Shown here one piece after another: positions 10,785-20,945 of a DNA stretch of 64,000 nt. Location of the stretch: assembly GCF_003207815.1 (NCBI RefSeq), contig NZ_NKTX01000001.1, forward strand, positions 124,001 through 188,000. The letters run 5' to 3'. Position numbers and translations under genes: made by a program. How positions within the stretch are numbered: position 1 is the first letter of the stretch; the number at the start of each line of letters is the position of its first letter. Source of the DNA: Komagataeibacter oboediens (GTDB taxonomy: Bacteria; Pseudomonadota; Alphaproteobacteria; Acetobacterales; Acetobacteraceae). The notes under the pieces are model-generated. The model worked only from the letters and a program-made list of their open reading frames with translations, did not search any database and was not told where the DNA came from.

Positions 10785-12165
10785 AATCCTGATCGTCGAT
10801 GACGAGCCGGATATACGGCTCCTTATCGAAGGTATTCTGGCTGATGAGGGATACGAGACGCGGCTGGCGGCGGATTCCGATTCCGCCATTGCGGCCTTCC
10901 GGGAACGTCGGCCTTCGCTGGTGGTGCTTGATGTATGGCTGCAGGGGTCACGGCTGGACGGGCTGGGGATCCTGAATGTCCTGCATAAGGAGGAGCCGTC
11001 CATCCCGGTCATCATGATATCGGGACACGGCACGATCGAGACCGCCGTCGCCGCCCTGCAGCACGGCGCGTACGACTTTATCGAAAAACCGTTCCAGGCA
11101 GATCGCCTGCTGGTTGTTGTGCGTCGTGCGCTGGAGGCGTCGCGTCTGGCGCGCGAAAATGCGGAACTGCGCCTGCGCGCGGGGTCCGGCACCGTGCTGG
11201 AGGGGCGTAGTGCTGCGATTACCGCCGTGCGCAACCAGATCGACCGCGTGGCGCCCACCGGGTCGCGCGTGCTGATTTCGGGGGCGGCGGGCACTGGCAA
11301 GGAAGTGGCGGCGCGGATGATCCACGCCAGTTCCCGCCGGGCGGAAGGGCCGTTCATCGCGCTGAACTGCGCGACCCTTGCCCCGGGTCGGTTCGAGGAG
11401 GAACTGTTCGGTATCGAAGGGGGCGAGGACGGCGCCGGTCGTCGCACCGGCGTGCTGGAACGCGCCCATGGCGGCACGCTGGTGCTGGACGAAGTGTCGG
11501 ACATGCCGCTGGAAACGCAGGGCAAGATCGTGCGCGCGCTGCAGGACCAGACGTTTGAACGCCTTGGCGGTGCGCGACGGGTCAAGGTGGATGTGCGCGT
11601 GCTGGCCACCACCAACCGCGACCTGCAGGCCGAAATTGCGCTGGGGCGCTTCCGCGAGGATCTGTACTACCGCCTTGCGGTCGTGCCGCTGCGTATTCCC
11701 AGCCTGCGTGAACGGCGCGAGGACATACCCGAACTGGCGCGCATGTTCCTTGACCGCGCGGCAGAAAACGCGGGGCTGCCGCTGCGCGAACTGTCGGGAG
11801 ACGCGATCGCCGCATTGCAGAGCTATGAATGGCCGGGCAACGTGCGCGAACTGCGCAACCTGATGGAGCGCCTTCTGATCATGATGCCGGGCAACAGTTC
11901 GGACCCGATCCGTGCCGACATGCTGCCATCCACCGTGGGCGAAGGCGCACCCGCGCTGCTGAAGTTCGATTCTGACGAGGATGTGATGAGCCTGCCGTTA
12001 AGGGAGGCCCGCGACCTGTTCGAAACCCAGTACCTGCAGGCGCAGCTGCTGCGTTTCGGGGGGAACATCAGCCGTACCGCGGGGTTTGTGGGGATGGAGC
12101 GCAGCGCGCTGCACCGCAAGCTCAAGCAGCTTGGCGTGACATCCGAGGACCGCAATGCGGGATGA
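10774..12165 (+). CDS. ntrX: Response regulator NtrX
   Basis: A 463-residue regulator with a receiver domain (phospho-acceptor Asp at residue 53 in VLDVWLQGS), an AAA+ domain with Walker A GAAGTGKE near residue 170, and a C-terminal Fis-type helix-turn-helix (SRTAGFVGMERSALHRKL). At the position where NtrC carries GAFTGA, this protein reads EEELFGIEGGEDGAGRRTG, so the sigma-54 contact loop is not present. This is reported for other alphaproteobacterial NtrX proteins and implies a mode of action independent of sigma-54. Co-translated with ntrY. Confidence 0.92.
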   Translation: MGHEILIVDDEPDIRLLIEGILADEGYETRLAADSDSAIAAFRERRPSLVVLDVWLQGSRLDGLGILNVLHKEEPSIPVIMISGHGTIETAVAALQHGAYDFIEKPFQADRLLVVVRRALEASRLARENAELRLRAGSGTVLEGRSAAITAVRNQIDRVAPTGSRVLISGAAGTGKEVAARMIHASSRRAEGPFIALNCATLAPGRFEEELFGIEGGEDGAGRRTGVLERAHGGTLVLDEVSDMPLETQGKIVRALQDQTFERLGGARRVKVDVRVLATTNRDLQAEIALGRFREDLYYRLAVVPLRIPSLRERREDIPELARMFLDRAAENAGLPLRELSGDAIAALQSYEWPGNVRELRNLMERLLIMMPGNSSDPIRADMLPSTVGEGAPALLKFDSDEDVMSLPLREARDLFETQYLQAQLLRFGGNISRTAGFVGMERSALHRKLKQLGVTSEDRNAG

Positions 12166-12290
12166 GCTTTTGCCCACCTGGCACATGACTGCTAGACAAC
12201 GAACTGTGATACGGACGGTGGCAACGCCGTAGCATGACACGCGACTGTGCCGTGTGATTCCGCCCAACAAGCAACAAGTAAGGCCCTGCC

Positions 12291-12575
12291 GTGGCAAAAG
12301 AACCTTCACAGAATGTCCAGGACGTGTTTCTCAACCACGTCCGCCGGTCGAAAACGCCGGTTACCATTTTCCCCGTCAATGGCGTCAAGCTGCAGGGAAT
12401 CATCACCTGGTTTGATAACTTCTCCGTCCTGCTGCGGCGCGACGGGCATACGCAGCTTGTGTACAAGCATGCGATCAGCACCGTCATGCCCGCGACGCCC
12501 GTCAGCCTGTTCGAACCCCCGGCCGAAGCCGAGGGCACAGAGGAGCGTGCACCCACGGATGGCAGCCCGTCGTGA
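12291..12575 (+). CDS. hfq: RNA chaperone Hfq
   Basis: A 94-residue Sm-like protein. It shows [11 protein letters not shown], the Sm1 segment [25 protein letters not shown], and the Sm2 segment [13 protein letters not shown] that forms the proximal RNA-binding face. A Glu/Pro-rich tail of about 20 residues follows. Hfq helps small RNAs pair with mRNAs. The start is a GTG with an upstream AAGTAAGG. It lies 125 nt after ntrX and overlaps hflX by one base, matching the widespread hfq-hflX pairing. Confidence 0.96.
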   Translation: MAKEPSQNVQDVFLNHVRRSKTPVTIFPVNGVKLQGIITWFDNFSVLLRRDGHTQLVYKHAISTVMPATPVSLFEPPAEAEGTEERAPTDGSPS

Positions 12576-13882
12576 TGGCGGGGCTGCCTTCCTCCGCCAC
12601 CCGCGCCGCCGTCATCCTGCCGTGGGAACGCCCCGACCGGCATGACGATGCCCGCGCGGCCGAAGCCCGGCTGGAAGAAGCGGTGGGTCTTGCCGCTTCC
12701 ATCGGGCTGGTGGTGGTCTGTCAGGCGGTGCTGCTGCTGCGTGCGCGCAGGCCCGCGACCCTGCTGGGTGGCGGGCAGGTGGATTCGCTCAAGGAAACGG
12801 TCAAGGCGGACAACATCACCGTTGTCATCATCGATTCCCGCCTGACGCCGGTACAGCAGCGTAACCTTGAACGCGCGCTGGGCTGCAAGGTGATCGACCG
12901 GACCGCGCTGATCCTTGATATCTTCGGTGAACGCGCCGCCACGCGTGAAGGCACGCTGCAGGTCGAACTCGCGCATCTGGAATACCAGCGCAGCCGTCTT
13001 GTGCGGACATGGACCCACCTTGAACGCCAGCGTGGCGGCTTCGGCTTCCTTGGCGGTCCCGGTGAAACCCAGATCGAGGCCGACCGCCGCATGATCGGCG
13101 ACCGGATCGTGCGTCTCAAGCGTGAACTCGAACAGGTCCGTCGCACCCGTGGCCTGCACCGGCAGGCCCGCAGGCGGGTGCCGTTCCCCATCGTGGCGCT
13201 GGTTGGTTATACCAATGCGGGCAAGTCCACCCTGTTCAACGCCCTGACCGGGGCCAGCGTGTATGCGCAGGATCAGCTTTTCGCAACGCTGGACCCCACC
13301 ATGCGCGGTATCCAGCTGCCATCGGGGCGGCGGGTGATCCTGTCGGATACGGTGGGGTTCATCAGCGACCTGCCGACCGAACTGATCGCCGCCTTCCGCG
13401 CGACGCTGGAAGAAGTGGCGGAAGCCGACATCATCCTTCATGTGCGTGATGTCTCGCATCCCGACAGCGCATCGCAGCGCACTGACGTGATCGAGGTGCT
13501 GGAGGGCATGGCCCGCAATGGTACGATCGAGCAGGACTGGCAGTCCCGCGTGATCGAGGTGCTGAACAAGGCCGATCTCGTGGGCGGACGTGACGCGGTG
13601 GGTGCACGACCGGGCAACGTGGTCATTTCCGCCATTACCGGCGATGGCCTGCCCGACCTGCTGGCCGCGATTGACGAACGCATGACGCGGGCGATGGAAG
13701 TTGCCGCCTATCGCGTGCCGCTGGCCGAAGGGGCCGCGATGGCGTGGCTGTATGAACATGGCGAGGTCACGCAGCGCGAGGATGGGGAAGACGGGGTAGA
13801 GATGACCGTCCGCCTGTCCCCCGCAAACCGCGCGCGGTTCGAGATGCAGTTCGGCCGTGTCGTGACCTGCCTGCAGGATTAG
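12575..13882 (+). CDS. hflX: Ribosome-associated GTPase HflX
   Basis: A 435-residue GTPase of the Obg-HflX group. The N-terminal glycine-rich HflX domain includes LLGGGQVDSL. A helical linker carries RGGFGFLGGPGETQIE, and the G domain has G1 GYTNAGKSTLFNAL near residue 210, G3 DTVGFI and G4 NKAD. HflX splits or rescues stalled 70S ribosomes under heat stress. The ATG at 12575 overlaps the hfq stop (TGATG); a GTG one codon upstream is an alternative start. Confidence 0.95.
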   Translation: MAGLPSSATRAAVILPWERPDRHDDARAAEARLEEAVGLAASIGLVVVCQAVLLLRARRPATLLGGGQVDSLKETVKADNITVVIIDSRLTPVQQRNLERALGCKVIDRTALILDIFGERAATREGTLQVELAHLEYQRSRLVRTWTHLERQRGGFGFLGGPGETQIEADRRMIGDRIVRLKRELEQVRRTRGLHRQARRRVPFPIVALVGYTNAGKSTLFNALTGASVYAQDQLFATLDPTMRGIQLPSGRRVILSDTVGFISDLPTELIAAFRATLEEVAEADIILHVRDVSHPDSASQRTDVIEVLEGMARNGTIEQDWQSRVIEVLNKADLVGGRDAVGARPGNVVISAITGDGLPDLLAAIDERMTRAMEVAAYRVPLAEGAAMAWLYEHGEVTQREDGEDGVEMTVRLSPANRARFEMQFGRVVTCLQD

Positions 13883-13997
13883 GCCGGAGACTGGTGCGCT
13901 GACTGTCCTGTGACCGCGGGCGGGGTGGAAAACATCTCCCTGCGGGCGCATGGATAGGCACCGGTAAACGACTGACATGCATGGCGGAGGGACAGCA

Positions 13998-14837
13998 ATG
14001 ACGGCACGGATCACACTGGCGGACATGCACAAGGTGGTGGATATGATGCGCGGCGCGGCATCGCGCCATGTCATGCCGTCCTTCCGCTGTCTGGACCGTG
14101 CCGACATCCGCAGCAAGAGCGGCCCGCTGGATATCGTGACCGTGGCCGATGAAGCCACCGAACGCGACCTGACCGCGGCCCTGCGCGCCGCATGGCCCAC
14201 CGCACTGGTGCTGGGAGAAGAAGCGGTGGCGGCCGATCCCGCCCTGCTGGACGGTCTGGTGACGGCCGACCTTGCTTTCGTGATCGATCCCATTGACGGC
14301 ACAGCCAATTATGCGGCGGGCGTGCCGCTGTTTGGCGTCATGGTTTCCGTCGTGGCACGGGGGGACGTGGTTGGCGGGGCGATTGTCGACCCGGTCTGTG
14401 ATGTCGCTGTGCTGGCCGCGCGCGGGCAGGGGGCATGGCTGAACGATCGTGGCGGGGTCGAGCGCAGGCTGAATGTGGCCGCCCCCGTTGCGGCGCGGGA
14501 CATGTCGGGCAATGCGTCATGGCGTTACCTGCCGGCCCCCATGCGCGACGTGGTGACGCATAACCTGCCCAAGGTGGCGGGATCATGGGATTTCCGGTGT
14601 GCCGCGCATGAATACCTGATGCTGGTTGACGGGCGGTGTCACTTCCTGCTGTTCAACCGCACCATGCCATGGGACCATCTGGCAGGGTGGCTGATCCATG
14701 CGGAGGCCGGGGGCTATAGCGCCCATTTTGATGGCTCTCCCTACCGTGTCACGGATCGTAGCGGCGGCCTTCTGTATGCGCCAGACAGGGCAAGCTGGCA
14801 GGCGTTGCGTGACCTGCTGTTGACCCCCGCTGCATAA
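13998..14837 (+). CDS. Inositol monophosphatase family phosphatase
   Basis: A 279-residue Mg2+-dependent sugar or histidinol phosphate phosphatase. Metal-binding signatures are GEEAV near residue 74, the IDPIDGTANYAAG motif near residue 96 and the late WDHLAGWLIHAEAGG motif near residue 226. The start at 13998 is chosen because GGAGGG lies seven bases upstream; an in-frame ATG exists at 13977. The family includes inositol-1-phosphatase, CysQ, fructose-1,6-bisphosphatase and HisN, and the sequence does not decide between them. It is followed by an intergenic two-hairpin repeat. Confidence 0.85.
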   Translation: MTARITLADMHKVVDMMRGAASRHVMPSFRCLDRADIRSKSGPLDIVTVADEATERDLTAALRAAWPTALVLGEEAVAADPALLDGLVTADLAFVIDPIDGTANYAAGVPLFGVMVSVVARGDVVGGAIVDPVCDVAVLAARGQGAWLNDRGGVERRLNVAAPVAARDMSGNASWRYLPAPMRDVVTHNLPKVAGSWDFRCAAHEYLMLVDGRCHFLLFNRTMPWDHLAGWLIHAEAGGYSAHFDGSPYRVTDRSGGLLYAPDRASWQALRDLLLTPAA

Positions 14838-14848
14838 AAAACCCGGAA

Positions 14849-14925
14849 ACGTTCATGGGTGCCGCATTTTTTCAAAACGGCGGCGTCCCCTGAAAGCTTT
14901 CTGCAAAAATCTTTACCAGAAACGC
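14849..14925. repeat. Intergenic two-hairpin repeat, copy A
   Basis: One copy of the dispersed element. It contains GGTGCCGCATTTTTTCAAAACGGCGGC, imperfectly palindromic, followed by a GAAAGCTTT...ATCTTTACCAGAAACG tail. It aligns in the same orientation with the copies at 20785 and 38715 and lies between the convergent phosphatase gene and mazG, where it could also act as a terminator. Confidence 0.65.
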
Positions 14926-14945
14926 CTGAATGGTTTGCGCGGGTT

Positions 14946-15740
14946 TCAGTCCTGTGGCTGTGCCGCGCGTTCACGGCGTTTGACGGCCTGCCAGCCTTCT
15001 TCCATGGTTCTGACATCCACATCCGTCAGTGCAAGGCCACGGGCGGCGAGATCGTGCTCGACCGCGGTGAAGCGGCGGGTGAACTTGGCGTTGGCCTGGC
15101 GCAGGCAGGCTTCGGGGTCCATGTCCAGCTTGCGCGCAAGGGTTGCCAGCGTGAACAGCACATCGCCGAGTTCATCGAATATCTTCGCCCGGTCGCCGCT
15201 TTCCAGTTCGACCTTCAGTTCATCAAGTTCCTCATCCACCTTCGCCGCGACCTCGCCTACCGTGTCCCAGTCGAAACCGGTACGGGCCGCGCGTGCGGAC
15301 AGCTTGCGCGCGCGCAGCAGCGCGGGCAGGCCCACCGGCACGTCATCCAGCGTGCCGGCCCTGTTGCGGGCCAGCCGTTCCTGCGCCTTGCCGGTTTCCC
15401 ACTGGCCTGCCTCGGCCGGGGCATTGCCGAATACGTGCGGATGGCGGCGGACCATCTTGTCGCCAATCATGCGGGCCACGGTGGCGAAATCGAACATGCC
15501 TTTTTCATCGGCCATCTGCGCGTGATAGACGACCTGCAGCAGAAGGTCGCCCAGTTCATCGGGCAGGCTGTCCCAGTCTTCGCGGGCGATGGTGTCCGCG
15601 ACTTCATATGCTTCCTCAATGCTGTAAGGTGCGATGGAGGCGAAATCCTGCTCCCGGTCCCATGGACAGCCGGTCTGCGGGTCGCGCAGGCGGGCCATGA
15701 TGTCCAGCAGGCGTTGCAGGGCGGACGGGGCATCGTGCAT
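14946..15740 (-). CDS. mazG: Nucleoside triphosphate pyrophosphohydrolase MazG
   Basis: A 264-residue all-alpha NTP-PPase with two MazG repeats. The first has CPWDREQDFASIAPY followed by the metal-binding EEAYEVADTI and DELGDLLLQVVYH motifs (ExxE...ExxD type). The second, near the C-terminus, has KVDEELDELKVEL and DELGDVLFTLATLAR. MazG hydrolyses NTPs to NMP and PPi and can lower ppGpp or remove damaged nucleotides. I chose the ATG at 15740 because the conserved helix begins there; a GTG start at 15779 is possible. Divergent from argC. Confidence 0.92.
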   Translation of the reverse strand: MHDAPSALQRLLDIMARLRDPQTGCPWDREQDFASIAPYSIEEAYEVADTIAREDWDSLPDELGDLLLQVVYHAQMADEKGMFDFATVARMIGDKMVRRHPHVFGNAPAEAGQWETGKAQERLARNRAGTLDDVPVGLPALLRARKLSARAARTGFDWDTVGEVAAKVDEELDELKVELESGDRAKIFDELGDVLFTLATLARKLDMDPEACLRQANAKFTRRFTAVEHDLAARGLALTDVDVRTMEEGWQAVKRRERAAQPQD

Positions 15741-15837
15741 GGGTGCGGTTTCCTGCCAGTTCGTATTGCGGTCGGGCACAGGTTTTGTATAGATCGCCCA
15801 TCCCCGTGCGGGAAGTTTTTATCAGGACACACCGAAC

Positions 15838-16773
15838 ATGAGCAGCAGTGGACAGCCAACGGTCTTTATTGATGGCGAAGCGGGCACGACGGGACTGGGC
15901 ATTCGCAACCGCCTGCGGCACCTGCCCGTAACACTGCGTTCCATCGATCCCGAACGCCGCAAGGACCCCGATGCCCGACGGGAAATGATGGCGGCGGTCG
16001 ATATCGTCATTCTGTGCCTGCCGGATGCCGCGGCAAGGGAAGCAGTGGCCATGGCAGATGCCATGGGCAGCGATGCGCCGCGTATACTTGACGCCAGCAC
16101 CGCGTTCCGCACCGATCCGGCATGGGTTTACGGCTTTCCCGAAATGGATGCAGCCCAGCCCGCCGCCATCCGCGCTGCCGCGCGCGTGTCCAATCCCGGC
16201 TGTTACCCCACCGGGCTGATTGGCCTGCTGCGCCCGCTGGTGCGGGCAGGGCTTGTCCCGGCGGATTACCCCGTCTGCGTAAATGCCGTCAGTGGCTATA
16301 GCGGTGGTGGCCGCAGCATGATCGAGGCGCATGAGCGTGATGGCGGTCCGGCGTTCGAACTGTACGGGCTGGGCCTTGGGCACAAGCACATGCCGGAAAT
16401 GACGCTGTATGCCGGTCTGGCGCAGCCGCCGGTTTTCGTGCCATCGGTCGGGCACTTCCCGCAGGGGATGATCGTGTCCGTGCCGCTGCATCTGGACCGC
16501 CTGCCCGGTCGGGTGGGCATTGCAGACCTGCATGCCGCCCTGAGCGCGCATTACAGGGGATCGGACCGCATTACGGTGGCTGAACCGTGCGCGAAACTGC
16601 TGGCGGATACGCTGGCGGGCACTGACCGGATGGAACTGCGCGTGCATGGAAACGACGCGCTGCGGCAGGTCGTACTGACTGCGCGGCTGGACAATCTGGG
16701 CAAGGGTGCGTCGGGCGCGGCACTGCAGAATGTGGCGCTGATGCTTGGGCTGGAACCGCCGCCGCCCGTGTGA
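15838..16773 (+). CDS. argC: N-acetyl-gamma-glutamyl-phosphate reductase
   Basis: A 311-residue enzyme of arginine synthesis that reduces N-acetylglutamyl-5-phosphate with NADPH. It is the short, type 2 form. The N-terminal dinucleotide-binding segment is [18 protein letters not shown], the active-site Cys lies in [10 protein letters not shown] near residue 121, and [12 protein letters not shown] follows. The His-containing [13 protein letters not shown] segment also fits. It stands alone between divergent mazG and tRNA-Leu, with no other arg gene in view. Confidence 0.95.
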   Translation: MSSSGQPTVFIDGEAGTTGLGIRNRLRHLPVTLRSIDPERRKDPDARREMMAAVDIVILCLPDAAAREAVAMADAMGSDAPRILDASTAFRTDPAWVYGFPEMDAAQPAAIRAAARVSNPGCYPTGLIGLLRPLVRAGLVPADYPVCVNAVSGYSGGGRSMIEAHERDGGPAFELYGLGLGHKHMPEMTLYAGLAQPPVFVPSVGHFPQGMIVSVPLHLDRLPGRVGIADLHAALSAHYRGSDRITVAEPCAKLLADTLAGTDRMELRVHGNDALRQVVLTARLDNLGKGASGAALQNVALMLGLEPPPPV

Positions 16774-16847
16774 TATAGCGGGTCCGCAAGACGTCCCTGG
16801 ACTGATTGCCGTGGCATTCCGTCCCGCATAGGGCGGGCTGCCTGTAT

Positions 16848-16931
16848 GCGAGAGTGACGGAACGGTAGACGTAGTCGACTCAAAATCGACCGCCGAAAGG
16901 CATGGGGGTTCGAATCCCCCCTCTCGCACCA
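16848..16931 (+). tRNA. tRNA-Leu (anticodon CAA)
   Basis: A full cloverleaf can be drawn. The acceptor stem GCGAGAG pairs with CTCTCGC. The anticodon stem GTCGA/TCGAC encloses the loop CTCAAAA with anticodon CAA. A variable-arm hairpin (GCC GAAA GGC) marks a class II tRNA, and the T arm carries GGGGGTTCGAATCCCCC. CCA is encoded at the 3' end. Decodes UUG. Confidence 0.95.
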
Positions 16932-16985
16932 GTCTGGCGCACCGCCCGGTGTTGCTGTCCCTTTGCCCGTGTCGCGAACAGGACG

Positions 16986-18167
16986 ATGTCTCCCTTGCCT
17001 GATGCCCTTACTGCAAAGCCGTCCGTACGGCCTGCCAATCCGTGCTTTTCTTCTGGCCCCTGCGCGAAGCGTCCGGGCTGGTCGCTTTCCGCCCTGTCGG
17101 ATGCGCTGGTGGGGCGCTCGCACCGTTCGACCGAAGGACGCGCACGGCTGAACGAGGTCATTACCCGTTCAAAGGCCATCCTTGGCATGCCGGATGACTG
17201 GGTGCTGGGCATCGTGCCCGCATCCGATACGGGTGCGGTGGAAATGGTGCTGTGGTCCATCCTGGGCACCCGCCCGGTGGACGTGCTGGCGTTTGAAAGC
17301 TTTTCCGCCACCTGGGCCAACGACATCATCGCGCAGCTGAAACTGTCCGATGCCCGCGTGCTGAAGGCCGATTATGGTGAAATTCCCGATCTGGCGCAGG
17401 TGGACTGGGCGCGCGACGTAGTGCTGACATGGAACGGCACGACATCGGGCGCGCGCCTGCCGTACGATGCTGCCATTCCCACGCAGCGCGACGGGCTGGT
17501 GATCTGTGATGCCACATCCGCCGCCTTCGCCATGGACCTGCCGTGGGAAAAGCTGGATGTGGTCACATGGTCATGGCAGAAAGTGCTGGGTGGTGAAGCA
17601 GCCCACGGCATGCTGGCCCTGTCGCCGCGTGCGGTGGAGCGACTGGTATCCACGCCTGCTCCCCGCGCGCTGCCCAAGATATTCCGTCTGACCAACAGCA
17701 AGGGCCTGATTGACGGCATTTTCCGTGGCGACACGATCAACACGCCGTCCATGCTGTGCGTGGAAGATGCACTGGATGGCCTGAAATGGGCTGAAGGCAC
17801 TGGTGGCCTGAAGGGATTGATCGCCCGCAGCGAAGCCAACCTTGCCGCCATTGCCGAATGGGAAGCGGAATCCGACTGGGCGCAGTTCCTTGCCCCCAAC
17901 CCGAAGCACCGTTCCAGCACGGCCATCTGCCTGCGTATTGTCGCCCCGTGGTTTACCGCGCTGGACCATGCGGGCCAGACGGCGGCGGCCAAGAAGATCG
18001 TGTCCCTGCTGGGGCAGGAAGGGGTGGCGATGGACGTGGGCAGCTATCGCGACGCGCCGCCAGGCCTGCGGCTGTGGGGCGGGGCCACGGTGGAAACCGC
18101 CGACCTGCGGGCCGTCCTGCCCTGGCTTGACTGGGCGTACGCGCAGGTGCGCGCCCAGCACGCCTGA
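16986..18167 (+). CDS. serC: Phosphoserine aminotransferase
   Basis: A 393-residue PLP-dependent transaminase that converts 3-phosphohydroxypyruvate and glutamate to phosphoserine. It begins with the family-typical [16 protein letters not shown] segment. It contains [13 protein letters not shown] and the PLP-lysine region [19 protein letters not shown] near residue 197. It resembles the longer SerC group found in Alphaproteobacteria. The ATG at 16986 lies 54 nt after tRNA-Leu; an earlier in-frame ATG falls inside the tRNA and is unlikely. In many relatives serA follows serC, but here hisZ follows. Confidence 0.93.
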   Translation: MSPLPDALTAKPSVRPANPCFSSGPCAKRPGWSLSALSDALVGRSHRSTEGRARLNEVITRSKAILGMPDDWVLGIVPASDTGAVEMVLWSILGTRPVDVLAFESFSATWANDIIAQLKLSDARVLKADYGEIPDLAQVDWARDVVLTWNGTTSGARLPYDAAIPTQRDGLVICDATSAAFAMDLPWEKLDVVTWSWQKVLGGEAAHGMLALSPRAVERLVSTPAPRALPKIFRLTNSKGLIDGIFRGDTINTPSMLCVEDALDGLKWAEGTGGLKGLIARSEANLAAIAEWEAESDWAQFLAPNPKHRSSTAICLRIVAPWFTALDHAGQTAAAKKIVSLLGQEGVAMDVGSYRDAPPGLRLWGGATVETADLRAVLPWLDWAYAQVRAQHA

Positions 18168-18244
18168 TCCCTGCTTTTCCATGTCTGACCTGTCATGCCC
18201 TGCCTGCCACAGGGGGGCATGATGCCGCACGATAGGCCCCTGAT

Positions 18245-19396
18245 ATGACAGATGACCCGCCGTTCAATCCCGCGCTGCTGCCTGCAGGGTTCGTGGACAG
18301 GCTCCCCCCCGAGGCCGAGGCCGAGGCAGCGGGGGTCGAGACGCTGATGCGCGTATTCGCGGCCCACGGGTATGACCGCGTGACGCCGCCATTGCTGGAA
18401 TTCGAGGAAACGCTGCTATCGGGTTCCGGTGCGGCCGTAGCGGAACAGACCTTCCGCCTGATGGACCCCGACACCCGACGCATGATGGCGCTGCGGCCCG
18501 ACATGACGCCGCAGATCGCGCGCATTGCCGCGACACGGCTGCCTGATGTGCCGCGCCCCCTGCGTCTGGCTTATGCCGGGCCGTGTATCCTTATGGACAG
18601 TAACCGTGGCGATGGCGAACGCCAGATTTCGCAGGCGGGGGTCGAACTGATCGGCCCCGACCAGCCGGAAGCAGATGCGGAAATCGTCGCCATCGCGGCT
18701 GAATGCCTGGCCACACTTGGGGTGCAGGGCGTGTCTTTTGACCTCACCATGCCTTCCCTGACCACGGCGCTGGTTGATGCGGGCCGGTTTGACGGACATG
18801 TGCGCGGCATGCTGATGCGTGCGCTGGACCGCAAGGATGCCGCTGCCGTGGCGCGGCATGGCGGGGAACTGGCGCCGGTCCTGATCCGCCTGCTGCATGC
18901 CGCGGGGCCGGCCCATGGAGCGCTGGCGGAACTGGCGGCGGTGGACCTGCCGCCCGTGGTGCGTGCCCATAGCGTGCGGCTGGCGGCAACCGTTGCCGCC
19001 ATTGAGGCGCGCGTGCCCGGTATCCGCCTGACGGTGGACCCGGTGGAATTCCGTGGCTGGCAGTACCATACCGGCGTATGCGTCAGCGTATATGCCGCGG
19101 GCCAGCGCGAAGAACTGGGCCGGGGCGGTCGCTACCTGTCCAATAATGACGAGCCGGCCTGTGGCCTGACCCTGCGGCCCGACATCATCCTGCGCGCGGC
19201 TCCGCCGCTGCCGTGCCGGACGCGGGTGTTCCTGCCGTGGGGGACGTCGCCGGAAGTGGGGGCCGCCCTGCGCGCCGGGGGCTATGCCACGGTCAGCGCA
19301 CTGGGGGATGAAGGTGACGCAGGGGCCGAGGCACGACGCCTATCCTGTATGCTGGTGGTGGTTGATGGTCAGCCCGTGCCGGTGGATGGTATCTGA
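18245..19396 (+). CDS. hisZ: ATP phosphoribosyltransferase regulatory subunit HisZ
   Basis: A 383-residue paralogue of histidyl-tRNA synthetase that lacks aminoacylation activity and pairs with a short HisG to start histidine synthesis. HisRS-like motifs are PPLLEFEETLLSGSG, the motif 2-like region ALRPDMTPQIARIAATRL near residue 78, and GLTLRPDII near residue 312. No C-terminal anticodon-binding domain is seen. Its presence implies a short-form hisG elsewhere in the genome. It precedes purA in the same direction, 85 nt away. Confidence 0.92.
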   Translation: MTDDPPFNPALLPAGFVDRLPPEAEAEAAGVETLMRVFAAHGYDRVTPPLLEFEETLLSGSGAAVAEQTFRLMDPDTRRMMALRPDMTPQIARIAATRLPDVPRPLRLAYAGPCILMDSNRGDGERQISQAGVELIGPDQPEADAEIVAIAAECLATLGVQGVSFDLTMPSLTTALVDAGRFDGHVRGMLMRALDRKDAAAVARHGGELAPVLIRLLHAAGPAHGALAELAAVDLPPVVRAHSVRLAATVAAIEARVPGIRLTVDPVEFRGWQYHTGVCVSVYAAGQREELGRGGRYLSNNDEPACGLTLRPDIILRAAPPLPCRTRVFLPWGTSPEVGAALRAGGYATVSALGDEGDAGAEARRLSCMLVVVDGQPVPVDGI

Positions 19397-19481
19397 CTTT
19401 ATTTCGTTAATTATCTGATAAACAAGGTTTTTCCGGCTGGTCGCCTTTATTCCGGTCGGGCAGCATAGCAAGGAGCATGAA

Positions 19482-20771
19482 ATGTCCAACGTCACCGTGA
19501 TCGGCACCCAGTGGGGTGACGAGGGCAAGGGAAAGATTGTGGACTGGCTGGCCAGCCGGGCCGATGTGGTCGTGCGTTTCCAGGGTGGCCACAATGCGGG
19601 CCATACGCTGGTGGTGGGCGATCAGACCTACAAGCTGTCCCTGCTGCCGTCCGGGCTGGTGCGTGGCAAGATGGGCGTGATCGGCAACGGCGTGGTGGTT
19701 GACCCCGAGGCGCTGCTGAAGGAAATCGACCGCGTGACGGCGCAGGGCCTGAAGGTCACGCCCGAGACGCTGAAGATTGCTGAAAACGCGCCCCTTATCC
19801 TGCCCGTGCATGGCGCGCTGGACCGTGCGCGTGAAGCAGCGCGTGGCGACCGCAAGATCGGCACGACCGGCCGTGGCATCGGCCCGGCCTATGAGGACAA
19901 GGTGGCCCGTCGCGCCATCCGCCTGTGTGACCTGGCCGAGCCGGAAACGCTGGACTGGAAGCTGGACGAACTGCTGCTGCACCACAACACCCTGCTCAAG
20001 GGGCTTGGGGCGGATACGTTCACCAAGCAGGAACTGCTGGACTTCCTTAATGGCGTGGCGCCCCGCGTGCTGCCCTTCATGGCGCCGGTATGGGACCTGC
20101 TGGATGACAGCCGCCGCAGCGGGTCACGCATCCTGTTCGAAGGCGCACAGGCGGTGATGCTGGACGTGGATCACGGTACCTATCCGTTCGTGACCAGTTC
20201 CAACACCGTTGCCGCCAATGCGGGAACGGGTGCAGGCGTGGGGCCGACCAGCATCGGTTTCGTCCTGGGCATTGCCAAGGCGTACACCACCCGCGTGGGT
20301 GAGGGGCCGTTCCCCAGCGAACTGCATGACCAGATGGGTCGCACGCTGGGCGAACGCGGACATGAATTCGGCACGGTTACGGGGCGTCCGCGCCGCTGTG
20401 GCTGGTTCGACGCCGTGCTGGTGCGTAGGGCGGTGCGCGTTGGTGGCGTGAACGGCCTGGCGCTGACCAAGCTGGATGTGCTGGACGGTCTGGATGAAAT
20501 CAGCATCTGCGTCGGTTATGAACTGGATGGCAAAAAGATCACGGCCTTCCCGTCGGCACCCGGCGCGCAGCAGCGTATCCGTCCGGTGTTCGAGACGATG
20601 GAAGGCTGGAAGGACAGCACCAAGGGCGCGCGTTCGTGGGCTGAACTGCCTGCGCAGGCCATCAAGTATGTCCGCCGGATCGAGGAACTGGTTGAAGCGC
20701 CGGTAACCCTGCTGTCCACCAGTCCCGAACGTGATGACACCATCCTGATGCGCGATCCGTTCGAAGACTGA
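19482..20771 (+). CDS. purA: Adenylosuccinate synthase
   Basis: A 429-residue enzyme that uses GTP to join IMP and aspartate, the first committed step to AMP. The N-terminal GTP-binding loop [14 protein letters not shown], the HNAGHT motif and the [14 protein letters not shown] motif are all present, and length is typical. An excellent ribosome-binding site (AAGGAG) precedes the ATG. The gene ends before an intergenic repeat and a strong terminator. Confidence 0.97.
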   Translation: MSNVTVIGTQWGDEGKGKIVDWLASRADVVVRFQGGHNAGHTLVVGDQTYKLSLLPSGLVRGKMGVIGNGVVVDPEALLKEIDRVTAQGLKVTPETLKIAENAPLILPVHGALDRAREAARGDRKIGTTGRGIGPAYEDKVARRAIRLCDLAEPETLDWKLDELLLHHNTLLKGLGADTFTKQELLDFLNGVAPRVLPFMAPVWDLLDDSRRSGSRILFEGAQAVMLDVDHGTYPFVTSSNTVAANAGTGAGVGPTSIGFVLGIAKAYTTRVGEGPFPSELHDQMGRTLGERGHEFGTVTGRPRRCGWFDAVLVRRAVRVGGVNGLALTKLDVLDGLDEISICVGYELDGKKITAFPSAPGAQQRIRPVFETMEGWKDSTKGARSWAELPAQAIKYVRRIEELVEAPVTLLSTSPERDDTILMRDPFED

Positions 20772-20784
20772 TTGCAAGGTCATA

Positions 20785-20862
20785 AAAGTTTTTGGGTGCC
20801 GCCTTTTTTCGAAAAGGCGGCGTTCTCTGAAGCGTTTTGAAAAAAGCTTCACCAAAAACGTT
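20785..20862. repeat. Intergenic two-hairpin repeat, copy B
   Basis: The best-preserved forward copy. One near-perfect hairpin is GCCGCCTTTTTTCGAAAAGGCGGC-like; a second, weaker one is GAAGCGTTTTGAAAAAAGCTTC. It ends with ACCAAAAACG. Its reverse complement aligns base for base with most of the copy at 57023, so the family inserts in both orientations. It lies just after purA. Confidence 0.8.
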
Positions 20863-20884
20863 TCCATTAAGGCCGGTACAGACA

Positions 20885-20924
20885 AAAAGCCCCGCAACGC
20901 CAGAAGCGTGCGGGGCTTTTTTTT
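20885..20924. terminator. Bidirectional terminator between purA and rpoH
   Basis: A stem AAAGCCCCGC / GCGGGGCTTT, extended by AACGC/GCGT with one bulge, is flanked by A and T runs on both sides. It can end both purA (plus) and rpoH (minus) transcripts. Confidence 0.85.
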
Positions 20925-20945
20925 ATCGGGAAGGCTGTCGGGTTG

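Noticed and set aside
12122-14308. 728-codon minus-strand frame opposite hfq and hflX
   Set aside because: Runs antisense through two recognised genes; no motif or start signal.
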